This document shows positions 15,826 to 25,262 of a stretch of DNA of 64,000 nucleotides, piece by piece. The notes under the pieces are model-generated. The model ran no database searches, was not told the DNA's origin, and worked only from the letters and a program-made list of their open reading frames with translations. The stretch comes from Anaerolineae bacterium (GTDB taxonomy: Bacteria; Chloroflexota; Anaerolineae; Aggregatilineales; Phototrophicaceae), in contig JAJDUC010000074.1 of assembly GCA_022826865.1 (NCBI GenBank), positions 45,989-109,988 on the forward strand, read 5' to 3'. The translations under genes and the position numbers were made by a program. How positions within the stretch are numbered: the first letter of the stretch is position 1; every line of letters begins with the position of its first letter.

Positions 15826-17160
15826 ATGGGGACCCAAATGGCTGACAGCGCAATGCAGGATTCGCGACAGCGCCGTATTCGCAGGCGATTGCGGCGGAGC
15901 CCGGGCATTAGGGCGATCGCCGAGGAAGTGGTCCGCCCGGCTGCCCTGCGTCGGCGGCAATACCTGCCCACGCTTGACAAACCGATGCTTGCGGCCGTGA
16001 TTCTTCTGCTCATCATCGGTTCGCTCATGGTCTTCAGTTCAACATTTGACTGGAGCAACCAGACCTATGGCAACGCGCTGGGTTTCTTCCTGGAAGAGCA
16101 CCTGCGCAACGTGATTCTGGCTACGATTGCGCTGGCTTTATGCGCCGCGATTGATTATCGCTTTTGGAAGCGCTTTGCCGTCTGGCTCTTGCTGATTACG
16201 ATTATCGCGCTGGTCGCCGTCCGCTTATTCGGCGAGGACAAGTTCGGCGCGCGGCGCTCTTTCACCGCCGGCCGCTTGCAGCCCGGCGAATTGGCCGAGT
16301 TCACGATCGTCTTCTATCTGGCCGCCTGGCTCGGCTCCAACAATGCGCGCATCCGCAGTGTATTCTTTGGTCTGCTGCCATTTATGGCGGTTGTCGGCGC
16401 AATCGCCTTTTTGATCATATTACAGCCGGACTTGAGTTCGGCCGCCATCGTCGTGCTGACGGCCTGCGTGATGTTCTTTGTCGCCGGCGCCAATATCTTC
16501 CACATGGGCGCTGTCGGCGGCATTGCCGGCTTCATCGGCCTGATAGTGATCCAGAGCTGGCCCTACGCCCAGCGGCGCATCGCCACGTTTTTCGCGGGCC
16601 TCAGCGATGTCACCTTGATTGAATACCATACGCAGCAGGCGATCACCGCCTTTTTGCGCGGCGGTTGGATCGGCGTCGGGCTTGGCCAATCGGAGCAGAA
16701 ATTCGGCGCCCTGCCCGCGCCGCATACCGATAGCATCTTCGCGATCATCGGCGAGGAACTTGGTGTAATGGGGGCGGCCGTCGTCGTCGCGCTTTATATC
16801 GCCTTCGCGATTCGCGGCTTCCAGACGGCGCGACGAGCGCGAGACAGCTTCGGCGCGCTTCTATGCGTGGGCTTCACGTCCTGGGTCATCATCCAGGCGC
16901 TGCTGAATATCGCGGTGATGACCGGCGCGATACCGTCCACTGGCGTGCCCCTGCCCTTCATCAGCTTCGGCGGCTCGTCGCTGATGGTGGTGATGATCGG
17001 CGTCGGATTGATGCTCAGCGTGCACCGTGTGGCGACGCAGCGAAAGCCGAACACGGAACGGAGAAGCGATATTGCGAATTTTGATCGGAGCCGGCGGAAC
17101 AGGCGGGCACGTATACCCCGCGCTGGCGACGGCCCAGGCGCTATTGCGCCAGGGCCGTGA
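15826..17160 (+). CDS. ftsW: Peptidoglycan glycosyltransferase FtsW (SEDS family)
   Basis: A 444-residue SEDS protein. A basic N-terminal tail of about 50 residues precedes roughly ten transmembrane helices. The large loop carries GARRSF and then QPGELAEF, where most SEDS proteins have QPSExxK. The catalytic Asp is present as D302 in PAPHTDSIFAIIGEELG, and the C-terminal PLPFISFGGSSLM block is conserved. It polymerises lipid II at the septum, normally with FtsI. The basic C-terminal tail overlaps murG by about 89 bases. Polymerase activity looks intact, in contrast to the partner transpeptidase. Confidence 0.94.
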   Translation: MGTQMADSAMQDSRQRRIRRRLRRSPGIRAIAEEVVRPAALRRRQYLPTLDKPMLAAVILLLIIGSLMVFSSTFDWSNQTYGNALGFFLEEHLRNVILATIALALCAAIDYRFWKRFAVWLLLITIIALVAVRLFGEDKFGARRSFTAGRLQPGELAEFTIVFYLAAWLGSNNARIRSVFFGLLPFMAVVGAIAFLIILQPDLSSAAIVVLTACVMFFVAGANIFHMGAVGGIAGFIGLIVIQSWPYAQRRIATFFAGLSDVTLIEYHTQQAITAFLRGGWIGVGLGQSEQKFGALPAPHTDSIFAIIGEELGVMGAAVVVALYIAFAIRGFQTARRARDSFGALLCVGFTSWVIIQALLNIAVMTGAIPSTGVPLPFISFGGSSLMVVMIGVGLMLSVHRVATQRKPNTERRSDIANFDRSRRNRRARIPRAGDGPGAIAPGP

Positions 17161-18175
17161 GGGACATCAACTCTATTTCATCGGCGCGGCGGGCGGCATG
17201 GAACGCGTGCTGGTTGAGGAATCCGGTCTTCCATTCGCCGGTTATCAGGAAGTCTTGGCCGGCCCGGTCCACGGTGTCAACCCGCTGCGCGTCGCGGCGA
17301 GCCTCTTTCGGCTCGTCCTGGGCACTGTGCAGTCATTTACCCAATTGAGGCGATGGCGGCCGCAGATTATCCTTCTGACAGGCGGTTGGGCCAATCTGCC
17401 GGTGGCGCTGGCGGCGCGGCCCTTGGGCATTCCCATCGCGATATACCTTCCCGATATCGAACCGGGCTTGACCATCAAATTCTTACAGCGTTTCGCCCAG
17501 AAAATCGCAATCACTGTGGCGCCATCAGCCGCTTACTTTCCACCGGGCAAAACGACTGTGACGGGTTATCCGCTGCAGCGCAACCGGCTTGAAGCGACGC
17601 GGGAAGCGGGGCTCAAGCGCTTTAAGCTGGACGCGGCGCGCAAGACGCTGCTGGCTTTCGGCGGCAGCCGGGGCGCGCGCAACATCAACATGGCTTTGGG
17701 CGAGATTCTGGCGCGCTTGCTGCACGACGGCCTGCAAGTCATCCACATCACCGGTGAGCTGGATTGGAAACGCTGCGTGGAGCAAGTCGGCGATTTGCGC
17801 GGGCACCCTAGCTATCATGCCTTCCCTTATTTGCATGAGGAAATGGGTTTGGCCTTCGCGGCGGCCGATCTGGCGCTTTGCCGCGCCGGCGCCAGCACAT
17901 TGGCGGAGCTGCCGCTGTTCGGCCTGCCGGCTATTCTGGCGCCCTACCCGTATGCCTGGCGCTATCAAAAGGTCAATGCCGATTATCTCGGCGAACGCGG
18001 CGCCGCCCTCCGGCTGAACGACGAAGACATGCCGAATGAGCTCTATGAAACCATCTCAACGCTCATCCACGATGAGGCGCGCCTGAGCGCCATGCGCGAC
18101 CGCTGCAAAGCGCTGGCCAACGCGAACGGCGCCGATCGACTGGCGGCGCTGCTCCTGGAAATCGGCGGACGTTGA
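17072..18175 (+). CDS. murG: UDP-GlcNAc : lipid I N-acetylglucosaminyltransferase (MurG)
   Basis: A 367-residue GT-B enzyme that makes lipid II. The start is taken as TTG at 17072, giving the standard N-terminus RILIGAGGTGGHVYPALA, with GGAGAA 6 bases upstream; a GTG at 17027 would add 15 residues not typical of the family. GGSRGARNIN and CRAGASTLAELPLFG with QKVNADYL are the UDP-GlcNAc-binding blocks. The segment that is normally HEQN in the acceptor domain is instead YLPDIEPG (17442-17465). It overlaps the end of ftsW and is followed by a membrane protein after 1 bp. Confidence 0.93.
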   Translation: MRILIGAGGTGGHVYPALATAQALLRQGREGHQLYFIGAAGGMERVLVEESGLPFAGYQEVLAGPVHGVNPLRVAASLFRLVLGTVQSFTQLRRWRPQIILLTGGWANLPVALAARPLGIPIAIYLPDIEPGLTIKFLQRFAQKIAITVAPSAAYFPPGKTTVTGYPLQRNRLEATREAGLKRFKLDAARKTLLAFGGSRGARNINMALGEILARLLHDGLQVIHITGELDWKRCVEQVGDLRGHPSYHAFPYLHEEMGLAFAAADLALCRAGASTLAELPLFGLPAILAPYPYAWRYQKVNADYLGERGAALRLNDEDMPNELYETISTLIHDEARLSAMRDRCKALANANGADRLAALLLEIGGR

Positions 18176-18176
18176 G

Positions 18177-18719
18177 ATGTTGGAATTGGTAACGCTCGTC
18201 TGGCTTTGCATCGGGGTCTTCGCCGCCATCGGCCTGGGACGAGGCTGGACCAAAGAGATCATCGCGATGGCGGGCATAACACTGGGCCTATTCGCCCTGC
18301 ATCAATTCGACGCCGTCTTGCGCGATCAGCTGCTTGCGCGGTTTTCCGACCAGAACAAGTTCATTTCGCAGACGGCGATATTGCTAATCATCGCCTTCTT
18401 TGCCTATCAGACGCGGGCCCTGCCTGGCGGGGCGGCGCGGGCGGAAGACGGCGGGCGCGCCCTCCTTCAATCCAAAGCGTTGGGTGGCATAGCCGGCGCG
18501 GTCAACGGCTATCTGGTGAGTGGTTCAGTCTGGTATTTCATGCACATCAATGACTATCCGCTGGCGCCTTTCATCGAGGCGCCGGTCAGCGGTTCGCTCA
18601 GTATGAGCACGGTCAACAATCTGCCCTTGTTTGTGCTCGCGGAAGGGCCGGGGACATCGGGCGACTTGCTCTCGCTCATGGTAATTGGCCTGTTTTTCCT
18701 GGTATTGGTCTTGATCTGA
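18177..18719 (+). CDS. Small polytopic membrane protein, CvpA-like, dcw-embedded (paralogue 1)
   Basis: A 180-residue integral membrane protein with about four hydrophobic helices (residues 3-20, 27-45, 63-77, 160-179). It loosely resembles CvpA/colicin-V-production proteins: a GRGWTKEII segment after helix 1, then a Gly-rich ALGGIAGAVNGYLVSG helix. The next gene is a paralogue sharing RGW, LGxFALxQFD, GGxxGxxNGYxxxGxxWYF and INxYP. It begins 1 bp after the murG stop and lies before murC, so it is co-expressed with peptidoglycan genes. Function is unknown; a role in lipid II handling or septal assembly is only a suggestion from position. Confidence 0.8.
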   Translation: MLELVTLVWLCIGVFAAIGLGRGWTKEIIAMAGITLGLFALHQFDAVLRDQLLARFSDQNKFISQTAILLIIAFFAYQTRALPGGAARAEDGGRALLQSKALGGIAGAVNGYLVSGSVWYFMHINDYPLAPFIEAPVSGSLSMSTVNNLPLFVLAEGPGTSGDLLSLMVIGLFFLVLVLI

Positions 18720-18741
18720 TGGTTCTCTTCGGACGGGAAAC

Positions 18742-19254
18742 ATGATCAGCTTTGTATCTCTGATGTGGGCGGCAGCGGCCTTCTTCGCCTTCACAGGCGC
18801 TCTGCGCGGCTGGCGGCGCGAGGTCATTGGCGCATCGGCTGCGCTTTTGGGCTCCTTCGCCCTGATGCAATTCGACAGCCTCCTGCGCGGGAGCGTCTAT
18901 CTGCTGCTGACGGACGAGTTGACCTTCCTGCTGCAGATGGCGCTTTTCCTGACGATCGTGATAAGGGCTTACCGCAGCGAGTTAGCCACCCGGCAAGCGA
19001 ACGATGCCGGCAGGATTCGCAACGCCCTGGGCGGCGCGGCGGTCGGCTTCTTCAACGGCTATGTCATCGCGGGCGCCGCCTGGTACTTCCTGGATATCAA
19101 CCGCTATCCCTTTGCGCAATTGCTTTCGGCGCCGGCGGAAGGCTCCGCGAGCTTTCAAGGGCTCGGCAGTATGCCGATGCTATTGCTGGGCGGCGGGGAT
19201 TTGCTGGCGTTTGTCATACTTGTCATATTGGCGATTATCGTTCTGATTCTATGA
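18742..19254 (+). CDS. Small polytopic membrane protein, CvpA-like, dcw-embedded (paralogue 2)
   Basis: A 170-residue membrane protein with the same plan as its upstream neighbour: LRGWRREVIG after helix 1, LGSFALMQFDSLLRG, ALGGAAVGFFNGYVIAGAAWYF, DINRYPFAQL, and a very hydrophobic C-terminal helix (LAFVILVILAIIVLIL). The shared motifs occur in the same order and spacing, so the two arose by tandem duplication. It starts 22 bp after paralogue 1 and 60 bp before murC. No enzymatic motif is visible. Confidence 0.8.
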   Translation: MISFVSLMWAAAAFFAFTGALRGWRREVIGASAALLGSFALMQFDSLLRGSVYLLLTDELTFLLQMALFLTIVIRAYRSELATRQANDAGRIRNALGGAAVGFFNGYVIAGAAWYFLDINRYPFAQLLSAPAEGSASFQGLGSMPMLLLGGGDLLAFVILVILAIIVLIL

Positions 19255-19314
19255 GCTTATTTTATGAGCTTATTCTATGAGTCGATGTTGAGACATTGAG
19301 ACCGGGAGCGGGAC

Positions 19315-20694
19315 GTGGCGGTTCCCCAATTGCGGCCGGGGCAGCACATTCATTTCATTGGCATCGGCGGCGCTGGTCTGTCAGCGATCGCCCGGATTCT
19401 CTTGGAGCGCGGCTTCCGCATTAGCGGCTCGGACCTATCGACCAGCGCGCTCACGGCGGCGCTGGCGGCGGACGGCGCGCGCATCTTCCATGGACATGAC
19501 GCGGCGCATGTGCGCGGGGCAGATCTTGTGCTGGCCACATCGGCCCTGCGGCCGGATCACGTTGAAGTTCTGGCGGCCGCCGCCCAGGGGATCCCGGTCT
19601 TCAATCGCCGGGACTTCATCGCCGCGCTGCTGCGCGGCCGGGATACGATCGCTGTGGCCGGCGCCCACGGCAAAACCACCACAACATCTATGATCGCGCA
19701 TATCTTGCAATCTGCCGGCAAAGAGCCCAGCTTCATCGTCGGCGGCGTCATGGGCAATAGCGGCCGGAACGCCGCTCTTGGCGCCGGCGACTCCTTCGTC
19801 ATTGAAGCGGATGAATATGACAATATGTTTCATGGCATCGAGTCGGATCTGGCGGTGGTCACCAATGTCGAACATGACCATCCCGACTTTTTTGAGACGC
19901 CGGCGCAGATGCGCGCAGCCTTCGATAAATTTGTGAATCAGATTCGGCCTGGCGGGCTGCTTGTTTCTTGCGCGGATGACGCAGCCGCCTTGGAGATTGC
20001 CGAAGCCCGACGCCGGATTGGGAAGGACGCGATCACCTATGGGCTCAGCAATCCGCGGGCTGATTGGCGGGCGACGGATTTACGGACTGTCGCCGGTAGA
20101 AGCCAGTGCGCCGTGGTCGGCTACGGTGAAGAACGAGGCGAGCTAAACCTGGGGGCGCCGGGCAAGCACAATGTCTTGAATGCGTTGGCGGCTATGATTG
20201 CGGCCGACAAGCGCGGCGTCCCGACCGCAGAAATAACCGCCGCGCTGCATAGCTTTGAAACGACCGCGCGCCGCTTTGAGATTCGGGGTGAACGCGCCGG
20301 CGTGATCGTCGTGGACGATTACGCGCATCACCCGACCGAAATCCGGGTCAACCTTGAAGCGGCGCGTTCCCGCTTTCCAGGCCACAAAATCTGGGCGATC
20401 TGGCAGCCGCACACCTATTCGCGACTGCGGCAATTCTGGAACAGTTTCGTCGCCGCATTCGACGAGGCCGATCATGTCATGATCCTGCCCATTTACGCCG
20501 CCCGAGAAGCGCCGCTCCCCGGTGTGACAAGCGCGGCGTTAGCGCAAGAGATCCAGCAAGCTTGCTACGCGCCGTCTATGGACAAGGCGGTGGAAAGCCT
20601 GCGGCAGTCGGTCGCCGCGCCGGCCGCGCTGTTGATCTTCAGCGCTGGGGATGCCAATGTCATCGCGGAAAAATATCTTGACGAGGCGCCTTAG
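19315..20694 (+). CDS. murC: UDP-N-acetylmuramate-L-alanine ligase
   Basis: A 459-residue Mur ligase adding L-Ala to UDP-MurNAc. The N-terminus HIHFIGIGGAGLSAIARIL with GSDLS is diagnostic for MurC, the ATP loop is GAHGKTTTTSMIA (about 114-126), and VEHDHPDFF, DDYAHHPTEI and WQPHTYSRL complete the family blocks. GTG at 19315 is the start. The 60-bp gap from the preceding membrane protein is short enough for one transcript, and murB begins 2 bp after the stop. Confidence 0.97.
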   Translation: MAVPQLRPGQHIHFIGIGGAGLSAIARILLERGFRISGSDLSTSALTAALAADGARIFHGHDAAHVRGADLVLATSALRPDHVEVLAAAAQGIPVFNRRDFIAALLRGRDTIAVAGAHGKTTTTSMIAHILQSAGKEPSFIVGGVMGNSGRNAALGAGDSFVIEADEYDNMFHGIESDLAVVTNVEHDHPDFFETPAQMRAAFDKFVNQIRPGGLLVSCADDAAALEIAEARRRIGKDAITYGLSNPRADWRATDLRTVAGRSQCAVVGYGEERGELNLGAPGKHNVLNALAAMIAADKRGVPTAEITAALHSFETTARRFEIRGERAGVIVVDDYAHHPTEIRVNLEAARSRFPGHKIWAIWQPHTYSRLRQFWNSFVAAFDEADHVMILPIYAAREAPLPGVTSAALAQEIQQACYAPSMDKAVESLRQSVAAPAALLIFSAGDANVIAEKYLDEAP

Positions 20695-20696
20695 GC

Positions 20697-21611
20697 ATGG
20701 CTCTGGCTGCTCCCCCGCCCGTCGCCGGATTGCTGTGTGACGAGCCGCTGGCGCGTTTTACGGCGGCGCGACTGGGCGGCCCGGCCGATTACCTTTATAT
20801 CGCCAAAGACCCGGCTTATGCCGATGTCAAAGCCTTGTTGGACTGGGCCTGGCGGGGTCAAATGCCGGTGACGGTCATCGGCGGCGGCGCGAACATTCTG
20901 GTATCGGATGCCGGTATCCGCGGCCTAACGATCATCAACCGCGCGACAACGATAGAGCAGCCGGACGGCGGCGAGAGCGGGCGAATCCTGGCAAGCAGCG
21001 GCGCCAGCCTCATTCGATTGACGCGTTTTTGCCAGGAGCGCGGCTTAGCCGGCATGGAATGGGCGATCGCCGTGCCCGGCACGGTCGGCGGCGCCGTTGT
21101 GAACAACGCCGGGGCGCACGGCAGCGATATCGCCGCGTCCTTGCGGCGCGCCCGGATTTATGAAGCGGCTGGCGAGCGCTGGCTCAGGCCTGATGATTTG
21201 GCTTACGCCTACCGATATTCGCGTTTGAAGCAGCGGACGGACCGCAGGTTTTTTGTACTGAGCGCTGAATTTGAACTGCAGCGCGATGAACCGGCTAGCA
21301 TCCAGAAACGCATGAATTACAACAACGAATACCGGCGACTGACGCAGCCGCCCGGCGCCAGCCTGGGCAGCATCTTCATGAATCCGCCGGGCGATTACGC
21401 GGGACGGCTGATTGAAGAAGCGGGACTAAAAGGCCTAAGTGTTGGGGCGGCGCAGGTTTCACCGATACACGCCAATTTTTTTGTAAACCTGGGCGATGAC
21501 GCCCGCGCCAGCGACTATTTTCGGCTCATCAGACTGGTGAGAAGCGCCGTCGAAAAAGCCTTCGGAATCACGCTGCAACTGGAGATTCAGACCCTCGGCG
21601 AATGGGAGTGA
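20697..21611 (+). CDS. murB: UDP-N-acetylenolpyruvoylglucosamine reductase
   Basis: A 304-residue FAD enzyme that reduces UDP-GlcNAc-enolpyruvate to UDP-MurNAc. FAD-binding blocks VIGGGANILVSD and AVPGTVGGAVVNNAGAHG are intact, YRYSR supplies the substrate-binding Tyr/Arg, GSIFMNP has the catalytic Ser, and the final LEIQTLGEW contains the catalytic Glu. It follows murC by 2 bp and is separated from ftsQ by 98 bp. Confidence 0.96.
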   Translation: MALAAPPPVAGLLCDEPLARFTAARLGGPADYLYIAKDPAYADVKALLDWAWRGQMPVTVIGGGANILVSDAGIRGLTIINRATTIEQPDGGESGRILASSGASLIRLTRFCQERGLAGMEWAIAVPGTVGGAVVNNAGAHGSDIAASLRRARIYEAAGERWLRPDDLAYAYRYSRLKQRTDRRFFVLSAEFELQRDEPASIQKRMNYNNEYRRLTQPPGASLGSIFMNPPGDYAGRLIEEAGLKGLSVGAAQVSPIHANFFVNLGDDARASDYFRLIRLVRSAVEKAFGITLQLEIQTLGEWE

Positions 21612-21709
21612 TTTTGCGCCTCAGGCGGTTTGCGCCGTATTTTGAGCGATAGTACACTGAACTGCGAATCAAGCGACGGCATCATCAATCGACTGACGGA
21701 ATACCCCAA

Positions 21710-22543
21710 GTGGCAAGTCACGTCCAGGCTCATCAGCGGCAACCGGACCGTGCTCCCGGTGTTTTGCATCATTCGCCGCCTGGCGTTATTCCCAAGCGAC
21801 CGGCGCCGGCCCGGATCCAACGACGGCGCTCTTTTACGCGCTGGCGCGCGACGAGCGGACTGCTCTTCGTTCTTTTTGGTCTGCTGCTGGCGATTCTGTT
21901 TACGAGCGATGTCTTCTTCGTCCGCGCGATCGAGGTCAGGGGCAACAATTTCATCACGCGCGAAGAGGTCTTCGCATTTTCCGAGATCGCGAATTATCAC
22001 ATGTTTTGGCTGGATCCAGAGCAGATTCGCCGCCAGGTCTTGCGGTCGCCATCGGTGGCGGAAATTTTCGTTGAGATTGGATGGCCGCCGAACTTGATCA
22101 CAATACTTGTGCAAGAGCGCCAGCCGGCGCTTGTTTGGTCGGATGCCGGCGCCGAAACCTGGATTGACATACAGGGGCGCGCAATGCAGGCGCGGACGGA
22201 GATGCCCAACTTGCTGCACATCAATCTTATTCGCGCCGACGGCGAAGTTCCGGCGCCCGGCGCCGACGATCTCACCGGCGACATGGTCTTGGGCGCCCTG
22301 CGTCTTCAGGAGATTCTGCCGGAGGGCGCGCACCTTGATTTTCATCCGGTGCATGGCCTGGGCTGGACGAACAGCCGTGGCTGGCAGGTTTGGATGGGCA
22401 GCGATTCGGCGGCGGTGATGAACGAGAAAATCAAAATCTACGAAGTGCTGGTGGAGAACTTGCTCAGCCGGGCGATTGATGTCGCCGAGCTGAATATCGC
22501 GAATCCCGATGCACCGTTCTACAGATTATTATGGGGGCGCTAG
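21710..22543 (+). CDS. ftsQ: Cell division protein FtsQ/DivIB
   Basis: A 277-residue bitopic division protein. A basic cytoplasmic region of about 45 residues is followed by one transmembrane helix (GLLFVLFGLLLAILF, about 50-64) and a POTRA domain starting VRAIEVRGNNFITREEV. The beta domain follows, with ERQPALVW and DIQGRAM, as in FtsQ/DivIB. It starts with GTG at 21710 and sits between murB and ftsA (6-bp gap), the normal location. It recruits FtsL/FtsB and the septal synthases. Confidence 0.92.
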   Translation: MASHVQAHQRQPDRAPGVLHHSPPGVIPKRPAPARIQRRRSFTRWRATSGLLFVLFGLLLAILFTSDVFFVRAIEVRGNNFITREEVFAFSEIANYHMFWLDPEQIRRQVLRSPSVAEIFVEIGWPPNLITILVQERQPALVWSDAGAETWIDIQGRAMQARTEMPNLLHINLIRADGEVPAPGADDLTGDMVLGALRLQEILPEGAHLDFHPVHGLGWTNSRGWQVWMGSDSAAVMNEKIKIYEVLVENLLSRAIDVAELNIANPDAPFYRLLWGR

Positions 22544-22549
22544 AACCGC

Positions 22550-23785
22550 ATGGGTGATTTAGTCGTAGGTTTGGACGTCGGCACGCATAAAATCTGCACG
22601 ATTGTTGGCGAGGTGCGTCCCGAGGACGTCTACGTGGTCGGCTTGGGCATTGAGCCGAGCGATGGCATGAAAAAGGGCGTCGTCAACGATGTCGGCGCGC
22701 TGTCCGCCGCGGTCGGCAAGTCCATACGCAAGGCGGAAAAGTCGAGCGGCTATGACATCAATCGCGCCTTTGTCAGTGTGGCAGGCAGCCATATCTCGTC
22801 GCTAACGAGCCGCGGACTGGCAACGATTGTCGGTTCGCGCAGCGTCCAGGCCGAAGACTTGGAAAAGGCGATGAGCGTCGCCCGCAATATCGCGATTCCT
22901 CATAATCGCGAGATTCTGCATGTTGTACCCAGGAGTTATACCCTCGACAGCCAGGACGGCATCCGCAGCCCCATCGGCATGCACTGTTTTCGGCTGGAGG
23001 TGGATGCGCATATCATCACGGCCTCAACAACCAGTTTGGCCAATCTGGAGGACGCCGTGGAATCCGCCGGCGTCTTGGTTGACCGCTTCATTCTCAACCC
23101 GTTGGCGGCGGGCGACGCCGTGCTGACCGACCATGAGCGCGAGATGGGCGCGGTGGTCATCGACATCGGGGGAGGCACGACCGATCTCGCCATCTTCATC
23201 GACGGCACGGTCTGGCACACCGCCATTATTCCGGTCGGCGGCAACCATGTCACACAAGACATTACCTATTGGATGCGCGTGCCTTTCGGTTTGGCGGAGC
23301 AGGTGAAGATCCAGCGCGGGCACGCCGACATGAACGCCGTCAGCGAGTCTGATGTATTCCCGGTTGAACCCTTCGGCGGTGAAATCCTTCCGGTATCGCG
23401 GCGCGACCTGGCGATGGTGATCGAAGCGCGATTTGAAGAGATCTTTGAGCTGGTCGAAAAGGAAATCAAGCGTTCGGGATATGCCGGTCTTTTACGCGCG
23501 GGCGCCGTGATTACCGGCGGCAGCGCGCAGATGCCCGGATATCGCGATCTGGCTTCGCGCATCCTCAACCTGCCGATTCGCCTGGCGCACCCGGAGCGAA
23601 TCACCGGCATCGCCGACACGCTCAAGAACCCCGCCTATAGCACAAGCGTCGGGCTGCTGCGGCTGGGCCTGGAGATGGACGCGATGACCGGGCAGGAAAC
23701 AGCCGATGAATTGGGAATACCGGTTGCGAATTGGGGCCGGCTCATGAACGACATACTGCGCCGCTTCCTGCCGCAGGACGACTGA
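22550..23785 (+). CDS. ftsA: Cell division actin-like protein FtsA
   Basis: A 411-residue FtsA. The N-terminal ATPase phosphate-1 loop is GLDVGTHKICTIVGE, the SHS2/1C domain follows, DIGGGTTDLAIF is phosphate 2, and GAVITGGSAQMPG is the adenosine motif. The C-terminus ends in an amphipathic helix (WGRLMNDILRRFLPQ) that would bind membrane. It tethers FtsZ and activates the divisome. ftsZ follows after 131 bp. Confidence 0.97.
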   Translation: MGDLVVGLDVGTHKICTIVGEVRPEDVYVVGLGIEPSDGMKKGVVNDVGALSAAVGKSIRKAEKSSGYDINRAFVSVAGSHISSLTSRGLATIVGSRSVQAEDLEKAMSVARNIAIPHNREILHVVPRSYTLDSQDGIRSPIGMHCFRLEVDAHIITASTTSLANLEDAVESAGVLVDRFILNPLAAGDAVLTDHEREMGAVVIDIGGGTTDLAIFIDGTVWHTAIIPVGGNHVTQDITYWMRVPFGLAEQVKIQRGHADMNAVSESDVFPVEPFGGEILPVSRRDLAMVIEARFEEIFELVEKEIKRSGYAGLLRAGAVITGGSAQMPGYRDLASRILNLPIRLAHPERITGIADTLKNPAYSTSVGLLRLGLEMDAMTGQETADELGIPVANWGRLMNDILRRFLPQDD

Positions 23786-23851
23786 TTGCCCGGCGAACTG
23801 AAATCACTCATTATTGCTTCGTATTTGAATGGCGGGACTTGGGATTCCGCG

Positions 23852-23857
23852 TACAAT
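23852..23857 (+). promoter_or_regulatory. Possible -10 (TACAAT) upstream of ftsZ
   Basis: TACAAT lies 60 bases before the ftsZ ATG within the 131-bp ftsA-ftsZ gap. TTGAAT at 23825-23830 is 21 bases upstream, longer than ideal. Weak support for a separate ftsZ promoter. Confidence 0.3.
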
Positions 23858-23916
23858 GATTGCTGGACTGTGCCGTAGCCGTTGAGTCAACAGGCTGATT
23901 CTAGAGGGTAGCCATT

Positions 23917-25158
23917 ATGGTAAATGATCTGATAACTGGGGAAAACTTCGCGCAGATAAAGGTCGTAGGTGTGGGAGGCGGCGGCGGCAACGCCGTCAAT
24001 CGCATGATCAACGAAGGTTTGGGCGGCGTCGAATTCATCGCCGTGAACACCGATAACCAGGCCTTGATGCTCTCCAAAGCCAAGACCCGCGTTCGCATCG
24101 GCGACAAGTTGACGCGCGGCCTCGGCGCCGGCGGCAATCCGGAAATTGGCCGGAAAGCCGCGGAAGAGAGCTCGGAAGATTTGCTTGAAGTCTTGCGCGG
24201 GTCGGACATGATCTTTGTCGCCTGCGGCATGGGCGGCGGCACGGGCACGGGCGCATCTCCCGTGATCGCGCAGATCGCCAAGGAGCTCGGCGCATTGACG
24301 ATTGGCGTCGTAACGCGGCCATTCACATTTGAAGGCACGCGCCGCGCCCAACTGGCGAAGACCGGCATTGAAGCGCTGAAAAGCCAAGTTGATACCTTGA
24401 TCGTGATTCCCAACGATCGTTTGCTGCAAATGGCGGACAAGCGCTCCACCCTTCAACAAGCCTTTTCACTGGCGGATGATGTGCTGCGGCAAGGCATTCA
24501 GGGCATCTCTGAACTGATAACCGTGCCCGGCTTGATCAACCTCGACTTTGCCGATGTGCGCACGGTCATGTCCGAGGGCGGCGCCGCGCTGATGGCGGTT
24601 GGGCGCGCCGCCGGCGACGACCGCGCCCGTTCCGCGGCCGAGTTGGCGATCACAAGCGGATTGCTTGATGTCACGATAGACGGCGCCCGCGGCATCCTGT
24701 TCTCCATCACCGGCGGTTCGGACCTGACCCTGTTCGAGGTCAACGAAGCCGCGGCGATCATCAAGGACAGCGCGCATCCCGAATGCAACCTGATCTTCGG
24801 CGCGCACATTGATGAAAGCATGGGCGACGAGGTTCATATCACGGTGATCGCGACAGGCTTCGAACGCAGCCGGCTCGAGACGACCATGAAAGAAGCCGGC
24901 ACTTTGCCGATCCGCCAGACAACGCCCCTGCCGCAGCCGCCACAGGTTCAACGGCAGGTTTACGAAGATGTGGAAGTGCAGGCTCCCGCCGACAGCGCAG
25001 CCGCCAGCGGCGGCAATAGCGGCGGTTCACAGCCGTTTCAGCGCAGCCGCCTGGCGCCGCCATCGCCGCCGCAAGAAGACCCGCGGACTTACGAGAACAT
25101 CGACCCCAAAAACACCGAACTGCCAGCCTTCTTGCGGAAGCGCAACCGACGGCAGTAA
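23917..25158 (+). CDS. ftsZ: Cell division GTPase FtsZ
   Basis: A 413-residue tubulin homologue. [14 protein letters not shown] and the tubulin signature [13 protein letters not shown] bind [14 protein letters not shown] is the T7 loop required for hydrolysis, and a Pro/Ser/Gln-rich linker (about 335-395) leads to the C-terminal peptide [12 protein letters not shown] that would contact FtsA or SepF. It is the last dcw gene and is followed by a strong terminator 33 bp after the stop. Confidence 0.98.
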   Translation: MVNDLITGENFAQIKVVGVGGGGGNAVNRMINEGLGGVEFIAVNTDNQALMLSKAKTRVRIGDKLTRGLGAGGNPEIGRKAAEESSEDLLEVLRGSDMIFVACGMGGGTGTGASPVIAQIAKELGALTIGVVTRPFTFEGTRRAQLAKTGIEALKSQVDTLIVIPNDRLLQMADKRSTLQQAFSLADDVLRQGIQGISELITVPGLINLDFADVRTVMSEGGAALMAVGRAAGDDRARSAAELAITSGLLDVTIDGARGILFSITGGSDLTLFEVNEAAAIIKDSAHPECNLIFGAHIDESMGDEVHITVIATGFERSRLETTMKEAGTLPIRQTTPLPQPPQVQRQVYEDVEVQAPADSAAASGGNSGGSQPFQRSRLAPPSPPQEDPRTYENIDPKNTELPAFLRKRNRRQ

Positions 25159-25191
25159 CTCCGGACGACGTTAAGTTTACGTTTGAATGCC

Positions 25192-25215
25192 GGGTGGGCA
25201 ATGCCCACCCTTTTT
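25192..25215 (+). terminator. Rho-independent terminator after ftsZ
   Basis: GGGTGGGCA and TGCCCACCC form a perfect 9-bp stem with a one-base loop, followed directly by TTTTTC. It closes the dcw transcription unit. Confidence 0.9.
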
Positions 25216-25262
25216 CTTCCTCAAGCGCAAGGGAATTGGGCGAATCCGCGTTGGCCGCATTT

